A stretch of DNA of 6,595 nt. It comes from Candidatus Pacearchaeota archaeon (GTDB lineage: Archaea > Nanobdellota > Nanobdellia > Pacearchaeales > GW2011-AR1). Numbering within the stretch: position 1 is the stretch's first letter; every line of letters starts with the position of its first letter. The stretch covers positions 1-6,595 of the forward strand of contig JACQLL010000041.1 of the NCBI GenBank assembly GCA_016234025.1, written 5' to 3'. Positions 1-5,030 of the stretch are shown here, piece by piece. The translations under genes were made by a program, and so were the position numbers. Below the pieces are notes generated by a model. The model did not search any database, was not told the origin of the DNA, and saw nothing but the letters and a program-made list of their open reading frames with translations.

Positions 1-60
1 ACCTTTCAAGTTTATCGTTAAATCAAAAGTACTTTTGATTTAACGATAAACTTGAAAGGT
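1..60. repeat. Perfect 60-bp palindrome (2 x 30, no spacer)
   Basis: Bases 1-30 are the exact reverse complement of 31-60, with the dyad centre between 30 and 31 (AGT|ACT) and no mismatch. Read on the minus strand, the arm 60-31 continues the DUF192-like reading frame, while the arm 30-1 is that same coding sequence turned back on itself and creates the stop codon at 18-20. A coding sequence followed at once by its own reverse complement suggests either a fold-back or contig-end artefact or a real inverted duplication. Whether the symmetry extends further left cannot be seen, because the window starts here. Confidence 0.95.
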
Positions 61-281
61 TTTACGATAGAAAAGTCGACAACTTTATTTTTTTCATCAA
101 GCCAGACGGCGAGAAAATTAAAAAAAACAAAAAAGGAATGAATCGAACTATTCTTGTCCCCGAACTCAAACAGGAGATTTTTTGTTTTTGAGGTTTTTAA
201 CATCAATCCAGAAAATTTGCCAAGAACTGAAGTTCTTTCAACATTAACTTCAACAATCTTCCCCTGAAAGTTTATTTTCAT
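18..281 (-). CDS. DUF192 (UPF0127)-like small protein, 3' end cut by palindrome
   Basis: An 87-residue frame starting with ATG at 279-281. The pattern fits the DUF192 family: an early GLM (residues 25-27), a NLLFEF strand (35-40), a hydrophobic stretch 50-61 ending in WLDEKNKVVD (60-69), and a KPF turn (74-76). DUF192 proteins are small beta-rich proteins of unsettled function, often near or beyond the membrane. No signal peptide is visible, so this one would be cytosolic. Residues up to about K83 are natural-looking. Residues 84-87 and the stop come from the second arm of the palindrome at 1-60, so the true C-terminus is probably missing; family members are usually about 110 or more residues. 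The gene is divergent from the membrane-protein gene at 320. The DUF192 call is by pattern recognition only. Confidence 0.6.
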   Translation of the reverse strand: MKINFQGKIVEVNVERTSVLGKFSGLMLKTSKTKNLLFEFGDKNSSIHSFFVFFNFLAVWLDEKNKVVDFSIVKPFKFIVKSKVLLI

Positions 282-319
282 TTTAATAAGGTTTTTATAT
301 TTACAATCTTTATATACGT
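282..319. promoter_or_regulatory. Divergent back-to-back archaeal promoters
   Basis: The 38-bp gap between the divergent starts (281 minus, 320 plus) carries two AT boxes. For the plus gene, TTTATATT at 294-301 is centred about 22 nt before the ATG, which predicts an essentially leaderless mRNA. For the minus gene, TATATAAA (reverse complement of 309-316) is centred about 31 nt before its ATG and predicts a leader of about 6 nt. No Shine-Dalgarno precedes either start, in keeping with leaderless initiation. Each box lies between the other box and the other gene's start, so the two pre-initiation complexes would probably exclude each other. Box assignment is inferred from spacing. Confidence 0.55.
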
Positions 320-1081
320 ATGGCTTTGGATATCTCTATAAATTCGCCGGAATTTATATTTCTTGTTGTTCTTTTTTTAGTTATAGCTGCGATTATTGTT
401 CTTAGCCTGATAGAGAGAAGATTAACAAGAAAAGTAGAAACTCATTCACACAGCGAGATATTTCTTAGAAAATTGCGTTTAATAGAAAGACAGCCTTCTA
501 ATGAGGCAATTGAAAATCTTGATAAATTGTCTCGGACTTTTCTTGCTCATCGATACGGCGTAAACCACTCGGCTCAATATTCTGAACTCATAGAAAAATT
601 CATCGAGAGGAAAAATATCCGTGCTGCGGATTATTGCGAGTCAATGCAGAGAGTTCTTTATTCAGGAAGCGAAATTAATAAAGAGAGAATAATTGCCCTC
701 TCGAAAAGATTAGAAACTTTCATTATGGAACAAAAAAGAAGGGAGAAAACTAAGGAAACTCAAAAACAGAAACTGAGATATCTTAGCGAATTATTCTTTA
801 AACTATCGAGGGAAAATAAAAATTTAAATCAATTGAGACACTTTAACGTTGAAAGTGAATTGAAGCAATTCTTTACTTTCGGAAAGCGATTCCACCAGGA
901 ATATAAAGAAAGAAATCATAAGCCAAGAAAAATAAATGTAGTTCAGCATACGGTTCATAAAATAAATTATAAAAAAGTCAGACACAGAAAAAAGGAGCCT
1001 TTTCATCACAGACATATAAGAAGTATCGACGATATGGAAAGGGTCAAGTACAAATTAAACACTTTGCGAAACGTTAATTAA
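320..1081 (+). CDS. Unrecognised single-pass membrane protein with basic cytoplasmic tail
   Basis: A 253-residue protein that I do not recognise. Residues 11-31 are a clear transmembrane segment (FIFLVVLFLVIAAIIVLSL core) followed by ERRLTRK. By the positive-inside rule the short N-terminus is outside and the rest cytoplasmic. Residues 45-137 look like an alpha-helical domain (NEAIENLDKLSRTFLAHRYG at 61-80, then YSELIEKF and a YSGSEI turn). This loosely recalls the membrane-tethered helical domains (DUF4129/DUF4381 type) that accompany MoxR-DUF58-VWA operons. Residues 137-200 are charged and helix-prone, and 196-235 are rich in K, R and H. The ATG at 320 sits about 22 nt behind a TATA box, suggesting leaderless translation. 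It converges on the VWA gene with one base between the stops. A role in the Bat/MoxR system is inferred only from position and topology. Confidence 0.75.
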   Translation: MALDISINSPEFIFLVVLFLVIAAIIVLSLIERRLTRKVETHSHSEIFLRKLRLIERQPSNEAIENLDKLSRTFLAHRYGVNHSAQYSELIEKFIERKNIRAADYCESMQRVLYSGSEINKERIIALSKRLETFIMEQKRREKTKETQKQKLRYLSELFFKLSRENKNLNQLRHFNVESELKQFFTFGKRFHQEYKERNHKPRKINVVQHTVHKINYKKVRHRKKEPFHHRHIRSIDDMERVKYKLNTLRNVN

Positions 1082-1082
1082 T

Positions 1083-2003
1083 TCATGGAATTACCCTGTA
1101 TCTGGTGTTCAATAAAATGTATTCGATGACAAAGAGCAGTAATCCTGCTAATGTCAGGTAATTTGTTAAATCAAACGAAACTTTCTTTAGTTTTAATTCC
1201 AGAATTTCAGAGAATGATTCTTTTAATGAACTTTCATCCATCGCTCTAAAATATCTGCTTTCGGTATTGTGCGCCAAGGCCATTAGTGCTTCTTCGTCGA
1301 TTCTTGAAAATCCGTAACTCGTTGTCCCGCCTTCTTCGGTTCCGATTCCGACGGTGTGAACAAAAATCGCATTTTCGTTTGCGTAATCTATTGCTTCGTC
1401 GATTGTTCCTATATTAATTCTTCCGTCGCTTAATAAAATTACTGATTTCGCTTCCTCGTTTCTTAAGAGATTTGCAGAGGTTATTACCGCTTCACTAAGA
1501 TCACTTCCGCCTATCGAACTTAGTGGTATTGAACTAACGGATTGTTTCAGAAGATTTTTGTCATTTGTTATGTCATTCTCGATAAAAGCATTTCCGGAGA
1601 ATGAAATTATTCCTATCCTTGTTCCGGCGGGGACGGATTCAATAAAATCCATCGCTGAATCTTTTGCGACTTCAAGCCTGTTTGGCGGAAGGTCGTCGGC
1701 ACTCATACTTCTTGAGGTATCGATAGCAATGATGTAAGATGATTCACTCGAAAAAAGAGTTCTTTCTATTCTCGTTCCAGAAAGTGAAAGAGTCATCAGT
1801 AGTATAACTGCAATTGTCATAGAAAGCACAGTTATATTTTTTGATAAGAGTTCTATTCCTCGAATTCTTGCTATCGCATCAAAATTTGCGAATCTGATTG
1901 CGCGGCTTTTTTTTTGTTTTAACGTGAAGAAATGGACAAATATAATCAAAGGTATAACGGCAAGTAATGCAAGGTAAAAAGGTCTCACAAACGTGACACT
2001 CAT
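1083..2003 (-). CDS. BatA-like membrane-anchored von Willebrand factor A protein
   Basis: 306 residues, close to the usual length of BatA/BatB proteins. The N-terminal BatA-type module (FVRPFYLALLAVIPLI, residues 5-20) gives TM1 at about 8-26. A basic loop at 27-55 is probably cytoplasmic. TM2 is about 56-74, the VWA domain about 88-270, and the C-terminal TM3 281-298 ends in RYR. Positive-inside topology puts the VWA domain outside the cytoplasm. The MIDAS metal site is intact in its first motif, DTSRS (D95, S97, S99), with GGSD (165-168; Ser in place of the usual Thr) and the third-motif Asp in LLSDG (D193). It is the last gene of the moxR operon: its ATG overlaps the DUF58 stop as ATGA, and a strong SD sits inside that gene's end. 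Known relatives act with MoxR ATPases, linked to oxidative stress tolerance or complex assembly; the substrate here is unknown. BatA and BatB cannot be told apart from sequence alone. Confidence 0.88.
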   Translation of the reverse strand: MSVTFVRPFYLALLAVIPLIIFVHFFTLKQKKSRAIRFANFDAIARIRGIELLSKNITVLSMTIAVILLMTLSLSGTRIERTLFSSESSYIIAIDTSRSMSADDLPPNRLEVAKDSAMDFIESVPAGTRIGIISFSGNAFIENDITNDKNLLKQSVSSIPLSSIGGSDLSEAVITSANLLRNEEAKSVILLSDGRINIGTIDEAIDYANENAIFVHTVGIGTEEGGTTSYGFSRIDEEALMALAHNTESRYFRAMDESSLKESFSEILELKLKKVSFDLTNYLTLAGLLLFVIEYILLNTRYRVIP

Positions 2004-2902
2004 CTTTTCCCTCCTGACTTCTCAATTCTGCCTTTCAAAAACTCTGATAGTATCGGAACAAATCGTTGATTAGTAATCAGACGCAATAAATCGATATTAC
2101 TTTTCCTGCACGTGTCTTCCAGAAATTTGTCCTGTTTTTGAGCTATGCTCTCGTAGGTTCGTTTCGCTATGCGTGGGTTTATAATTGCCTGTTCATTTGT
2201 TCCAGGGTCTTCGATAATAATCTCCTGAGAAAAGTCAGGCAGAGAAATATCAAGAATATCCTTGACCATTAAAGCTAATGTCTCAAACTTTTTCGCCATT
2301 AAAGATAGTTTCTTTCCAGATTGCTCATCTAAAGACAGGAAGTCGGAAACTACGACTATCGAGGAAACGTCTTTCTGCAGATAATTTAGAACAAATTCCA
2401 GAGATTTATTTATGTCAGGTTTTCCTCCGTATGTTTTCGGGTCTAGTAGTTTTTCTATAAAAATATGAAATTGTTTAATTCCTCCTCTCGGTGCAAAGTA
2501 ATCTTCGTTTTTCCCGCCGAAAAAAGCAAACCCGATTTTATCGCCGGAAGTTATAATTAAATACGCCAGTGATGCCAGAATCTCCGAGGCATACTCGCAT
2601 TTCAACTTTTCAGAAGAACCGAACACCATGTTTTCTCCGTTGTCAACTAAGAAAACAACCTTCAAATTTTTTTCATCCCTGTATTTTCTCAATAAACTTT
2701 TATTTGCTCTAACACTGGCTTTCCAGTCAATTAAATCTGCGTCGTCACCTTGTGAATATTCTCTGTAACTATCGAATTCAAGACCTTTGCCTCTTAATAT
2801 GATATTGTATAATCTTCTTTTTAGTATAAACTCTTTCATTACGAGCCGGAACTCTGCTATGCTTCCTGCAATGTCGGCGTTTAAAGATTTTTGACTTGCC
2901 AT
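2000..2902 (-). CDS. DUF58 protein (VWA-like, degenerate MIDAS), soluble form
   Basis: 300 residues with the DUF58 core: RGKGLEFDSYREYSQGDDADLIDW-type sequence at 37-60, including the family signature GDDxxxIDW (52-60) and the following helix with KYRDEK (73-78). A VWA-like fold continues from about residue 82 to 215. There is no transmembrane segment, so this is the short cytosolic form rather than the membrane-anchored bacterial one. At the place of the MIDAS DxSxS motif the sequence is LVDNGENM: D87 is kept, but both serines are replaced (G89, N91). The later GGKPD (159-163) lacks the usual Thr, so metal binding is doubtful. DUF58 proteins are thought to be MoxR partners or adaptors. The ATG lies 2 nt after the moxR stop (TGAAAATG, no SD), which implies translational coupling, and the stop overlaps the next gene by 4 nt. 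Confidence 0.9.
   Translation of the reverse strand: MASQKSLNADIAGSIAEFRLVMKEFILKRRLYNIILRGKGLEFDSYREYSQGDDADLIDWKASVRANKSLLRKYRDEKNLKVVFLVDNGENMVFGSSEKLKCEYASEILASLAYLIITSGDKIGFAFFGGKNEDYFAPRGGIKQFHIFIEKLLDPKTYGGKPDINKSLEFVLNYLQKDVSSIVVVSDFLSLDEQSGKKLSLMAKKFETLALMVKDILDISLPDFSQEIIIEDPGTNEQAIINPRIAKRTYESIAQKQDKFLEDTCRKSNIDLLRLITNQRFVPILSEFLKGRIEKSGGKR
2009..2015 (-). promoter_or_regulatory. Shine-Dalgarno site of the BatA-like gene
   Basis: On the minus strand AGGAGGG lies 5 nt before the ATG at 2001-2003, inside the last codons of the DUF58 gene. It is a near-perfect match to the archaeal anti-SD and fixes this ATG as the start. Strong internal SDs fit genes inside an operon, in contrast to the leaderless first genes of other units in this window. 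Confidence 0.8.
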
Positions 2903-2904
2903 TT

Positions 2905-3894
2905 TCAGAATGAGTGTATACTTTTAACCGCCTCTTCAATTATTTTTTCGGTATTAATCCCTTCTGCCTGAGCACGGTAAGAGAGTATTATTCTATGTCT
3001 TAAGACGTCGTATAAAACTTTATCTACGTCTTTTGGCAATACGAAATTTCTTCCCTGAATCAGCGCTTCCGCTTTTGCGGCGATGAACAAATTAATGCTT
3101 GCACGCGGCGAACAACCGAGCTCAATATATTCTCCGTGTTTAAAATCCTTTTCTCTTGTCTTATAGACTATTTTTAAAATGTAGTCCTTTATTTTTTTGT
3201 CGAGATAAATTTTATGCGTTGCTTCCTGCATTTGTTTCAATCTACTTGGCGACGCAATCGACTTTAGAGGAATTTCTTCGAATTTTTTGAAGGTGACATT
3301 TTCTTCCATTACTCTTTCTTCTTGTTCTTTCTTAGGATAACTAAGTATAATCTTGAAGATAAATCTGTCGACTTGTGCTTCGGGAAGGGAGTAAACTCCT
3401 TCTGTCTCAAGAGGGTTTTGGTTTGCCATCACAAAAAATGGCTCCGGCAATTTGAATGTATTTCTTCCTATTGTAACTTGCTCTTCCTGCATGGCTTCAA
3501 TCAAAGCTGATTGCGTTTTCGGCGGGCTTCTGTTGATTTCGTCCGCTATTATGAAATTAGAAAAAATAGGCCCCTTGATAACTTCAAATCCTGTCTTTGG
3601 GTTGTAGCTTGTCAGACCGGTTATGTCCGTCGGCAGCAAGTCGACCGTAAACTGAATTCTCTTTACGTCACATCCACTGACTTTCGCGAGTGATTTTATT
3701 AAAAGAGTTTTTGCTATTCCCGGAACTCCCTCAAGAAGAACGTGCCCTTTGCATAAGACAGCACGCAGAAGAGCGTCGACGACTTCGTCGTGGCCGAAGA
3801 ACGCCTTTCCTATTTCTCTTTTCATTTCATTCAGAATCTTATTATATTTTTTTACATCTTCCAATCTAAGTTTCGGAGAGTCTATATTTTTCAT
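2905..3894 (-). CDS. moxR: MoxR-family AAA+ ATPase
   Basis: 329 residues from the preferred ATG at 3892-3894, a typical MoxR length. In this numbering: Walker A GVPGIAKT (56-63), Walker B IIADE (115-119) followed by INRSPPKTQSALIEAMQE, sensor 1 in FVMANQNP (N158), arginine finger in EAQVDRF (R177), and sensor 2 in GCSPRA (R264; Cys where most relatives have Ala). The C-terminal lid helix bundle is complete. MoxR proteins are cytosolic ring ATPases thought to remodel or insert cofactors into partner complexes, with DUF58 and VWA proteins as adaptors; exactly those two follow in the operon. An in-frame GTG at 3898-3900 would add two residues. However, it is part of the SD (GAGGTGA, 3896-3902), which sits correctly for the ATG, so I prefer the ATG. 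The gene is first in its operon. Confidence 0.95.
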   Translation of the reverse strand: MKNIDSPKLRLEDVKKYNKILNEMKREIGKAFFGHDEVVDALLRAVLCKGHVLLEGVPGIAKTLLIKSLAKVSGCDVKRIQFTVDLLPTDITGLTSYNPKTGFEVIKGPIFSNFIIADEINRSPPKTQSALIEAMQEEQVTIGRNTFKLPEPFFVMANQNPLETEGVYSLPEAQVDRFIFKIILSYPKKEQEERVMEENVTFKKFEEIPLKSIASPSRLKQMQEATHKIYLDKKIKDYILKIVYKTREKDFKHGEYIELGCSPRASINLFIAAKAEALIQGRNFVLPKDVDKVLYDVLRHRIILSYRAQAEGINTEKIIEEAVKSIHSF

Positions 3895-3895
3895 G

Positions 3896-3902
3896 CTCAC
3901 CT
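3896..3902 (-). promoter_or_regulatory. Shine-Dalgarno deciding the moxR start
   Basis: On the minus strand GAGGTGA is complementary to the conserved archaeal anti-SD (UCACCUC). GAGG ends 5 nt before the ATG at 3892-3894. The alternative GTG start at 3898-3900 is embedded in this SD and would have no SD of its own. Confidence 0.7.
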
Positions 3903-3924
3903 CTTTAGTATTTGTGTAAAATTG

Positions 3925-3933
3925 TTATTAAAT
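3925..3933 (-). promoter_or_regulatory. Probable TATA box of the moxR operon
   Basis: On the minus strand ATTTAATAA is centred about 35 nt before the moxR ATG. Transcription would then start near 3904, giving a leader of about 10 nt that just includes the SD. It is the best TATA-like box in the 91-bp gap. The assignment rests on composition and spacing. Confidence 0.45.
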
Positions 3934-3945
3934 GTTTTGTTGTCG

Positions 3946-3972
3946 GACGAAGGGTTCGCTTTGCTCACGCGA
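3946..3972. repeat. GC-richer mini-hairpin segment upstream of moxR
   Basis: A GC-rich island in an AT-rich gap. CGAA (3948-3951) pairs with TTCG (3955-3958) around a GGG loop, and TCGC (3956-3959) could alternatively pair with GCGA (3969-3972). The string CGAAGGGTTCGCTTTG (3948-3963) resembles the minus-strand arm CGAAGGTTGCTTTG of hairpin H1 (4853-4840), differing by two single-base insertions. It lies between the zinc-ribbon gene terminator and the moxR TATA box, so it may be a terminator element, an operator or a decayed member of the hairpin family. Confidence 0.4.
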
Positions 3973-3978
3973 TTTTAA

Positions 3979-3991
3979 CAGAAAAATAAAT
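3979..3991 (-). terminator. U-rich terminator of the zinc-ribbon gene
   Basis: Directly after the stop codon (3992-3994) the minus strand reads ATTTATTTTTCTG, a pyrimidine-rich U tract of the type that terminates archaeal transcription without a strong hairpin. It would separate this gene from the moxR operon downstream. Confidence 0.5.
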
Positions 3992-4702
3992 TCACTTTTG
4001 TCTAAAGAGTTCCTGTGCGGTATCATCGAGGGATTTTTTTATGTCTTCAAATTCTTTATTACGGACTGCAGAAATTTTATCATAAGCTCTTTCAGTTAGT
4101 TCTTCATATTTTGCCTGCCACGAAGCATAATCTTCTATTCTTTCTCTTTCAATCTTTTCCCATTTCCCATTAACTAAAACATTAATCTCATCTAAATTTC
4201 GCGCGTCTCCGTAACTATTTCCAAAACAATAATCCCAAGATTCTGAAACAAAAGTAATTCTGTTATCTAATTGAATATATAACCCTTCAGGAATTCTTTC
4301 AGTTGTGTAAACTTTAACTTTTGTATTATTATCCAGTTCAAGCTCAAGAGTTCCTTCTGAAGGTATGTTATCTAAAATATAACCTGCCTTTCTGTCCAAC
4401 TCTCTGCCTCTTAAATATTCAGGACCACTAAAATGATTGTAAATGCCAAATCCTCCGGCGGTGATTAAGGCGCCGCCGATTAAACCCTTTAGTCCTTGTC
4501 TCATGCGTTTCCTCCCGATTCTCTTGCCGATATTTGCAGTCTCCCTGCCGATTTGTCTGACATTTTCGATACCTTCTCTTATCTTTAAACTTGTCCTCCC
4601 ATGAATTTTACCTCCGCACGAAGGACAGATTCCTCCCTCGTCTCGTGAGACCCCTGTGAATCCTCTCGTGCACTCCTGATTACAACAATATTTGTATGCC
4701 AT
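3992..4702 (-). CDS. Unrecognised zinc-ribbon, single-TM protein
   Basis: 236 residues; not a family I recognise. The N-terminus is a zinc ribbon: C6/C7 and C11, then CPSCGGK with C26 and C29, giving a plausible four-Cys site. A helix (39-60) and a strongly basic stretch KRIGRKRMR (60-68) lead into a Gly-rich hydrophobic segment at 71-88, probably one transmembrane helix. By the positive-inside rule the zinc ribbon is cytoplasmic and the C-terminal part outside. Residues 115-182 alternate like beta strands (LELELDNNTKVKVYTTE, LYIQLDNRITFVSES, INVLVNGKWEKIE), and 185-235 is a long charged helix. The start ATG has no SD but has a TATA box about 33 nt upstream, so translation should be leaderless. 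It is transcribed towards the moxR operon but separated by a U tract and a promoter. Confidence 0.8.
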   Translation of the reverse strand: MAYKYCCNQECTRGFTGVSRDEGGICPSCGGKIHGRTSLKIREGIENVRQIGRETANIGKRIGRKRMRQGLKGLIGGALITAGGFGIYNHFSGPEYLRGRELDRKAGYILDNIPSEGTLELELDNNTKVKVYTTERIPEGLYIQLDNRITFVSESWDYCFGNSYGDARNLDEINVLVNGKWEKIERERIEDYASWQAKYEELTERAYDKISAVRNKEFEDIKKSLDDTAQELFRQK

Positions 4703-4730
4703 TGTTTCATAATCTAAACATAAAAGACTG

Positions 4731-4745
4731 CTTTAAAAAACTTTC
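4731..4745 (-). promoter_or_regulatory. BRE/TATA of the zinc-ribbon gene
   Basis: On the minus strand GAAAGTTTTTTAAAG holds a purine-rich BRE-like part followed by a TTTTTTAAA box, centred about 33 nt before the ATG at 4702 and predicting a leader of roughly 8 nt. The string GAAAGTTTT is shared with the EF-1alpha promoter (6344-6352), which supports reading it as a BRE/TATA unit. Confidence 0.55.
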
Positions 4746-4812
4746 TTTTCTTTTTCACTACCATCTTATAATAATTTTTCATCTTTTTTGTTATTCGTCG
4801 TCGGCTTTTGAT

Positions 4813-5010
4813 ATGTCAAGATTTATTTTTTGCGCAACACAAAGCAACCTTCGGTTCTTTGTGCCAAAAAATCCATCGGATTTTTAGGACTCACTACTTT
4901 AGTTCGTGAGAGACCAAGAATTTTTCAAATTTTCTTGGGGTATTTAAGAACGCAACTTCCTGCGTTCTTGACGACCAGACACGCCATACACCTTAGTGGT
5001 ATCTTGACAT
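4813..5010. other. Hairpin array enclosed by a 10-bp inverted repeat (candidate structured RNA or small element)
   Basis: ATGTCAAGAT (4813-4822) and ATCTTGACAT (5001-5010) are perfect inverted repeats. Between them lie six successive stem-loops of unrelated sequence. H1 4838-4863: CACAAAG/CTTTGTG plus AACC/GGTT, one bulged C, loop TTC. H2 4864-4888: CC-A-AAAAATCC/GGATTTTT-A-GG, loop ATC. H3 4890-4910: CTCAC/GTGAG. H4 4914-4938: CCAAGAA/TTCTTGG. H5 4946-4969: AAGAACGCA/TGCGTTCTT, loop ACTTCC. H6 4986-5002: ATACAC/GTG(G)TAT with one bulge. Gaps from H1 to H4 are only 0-3 nt. As RNA this would be a closing stem around a multi-branched junction; as DNA it resembles a ~198-bp element with terminal inverted repeats. 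No clear target-site duplication and no convincing ORF are present. It lies beyond the EF-1alpha terminator; the transcribed strand is unknown. Confidence 0.7.
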
Positions 5011-5013
5011 TAT

Positions 5014-5030
5014 GAAAGAAAAATTAAAAT
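5014..5030 (-). terminator. U-rich terminator of the EF-1alpha gene
   Basis: Immediately past the TAA (5031-5033) the minus strand reads ATTTTAATTTTTCTTTC, a U-rich tract of the kind that terminates archaeal transcripts. It separates the gene from the hairpin array, although read-through into the array would make that array the 3' UTR. Confidence 0.6.

Noticed and set aside
3945..3975. tRNA-like fragment (GGTTCG string)
   Set aside because: No acceptor, anticodon or D-arm partners can be paired around it within the gap.
4696..4887. Plus-strand 63-codon open frame starting inside the zinc-ribbon gene
   Set aside because: It overlaps the start and promoter of a much better minus-strand gene, has a low-complexity F/H/I-rich product, and ends in the hairpin array.
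4864..4888. H2 as a bacterial-type intrinsic terminator
   Set aside because: The stem is A/T with flanking Ts on both strands and could act as one, but it sits within an array of similar hairpins, and the EF-1alpha gene already has a U-rich terminator at its stop.
4898..4908. 11-base match TTTAGTTCGTG between hairpin H3 and the EF-1alpha leader (6309-6319)
   Set aside because: It is a single short match in AT-rich DNA without further extension; it may be chance and is not enough to call a regulatory link.
4941..4948. TATA-like TATTTAAG between H4 and H5 on the plus strand
   Set aside because: The only thing downstream is more hairpins and the 3' end of an opposite-strand gene; without transcript data it cannot be supported as a promoter.
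4813..5010. CRISPR array
   Set aside because: The hairpins are all different in sequence and abut each other; there are no identical repeats separated by regular unique spacers.
4830..5015. Plus-strand 61-codon open frame across the hairpin array
   Set aside because: It starts at TTG, has no SD or well-placed TATA box, and consists almost entirely of hairpin arms; the amino-acid pattern is not protein-like.
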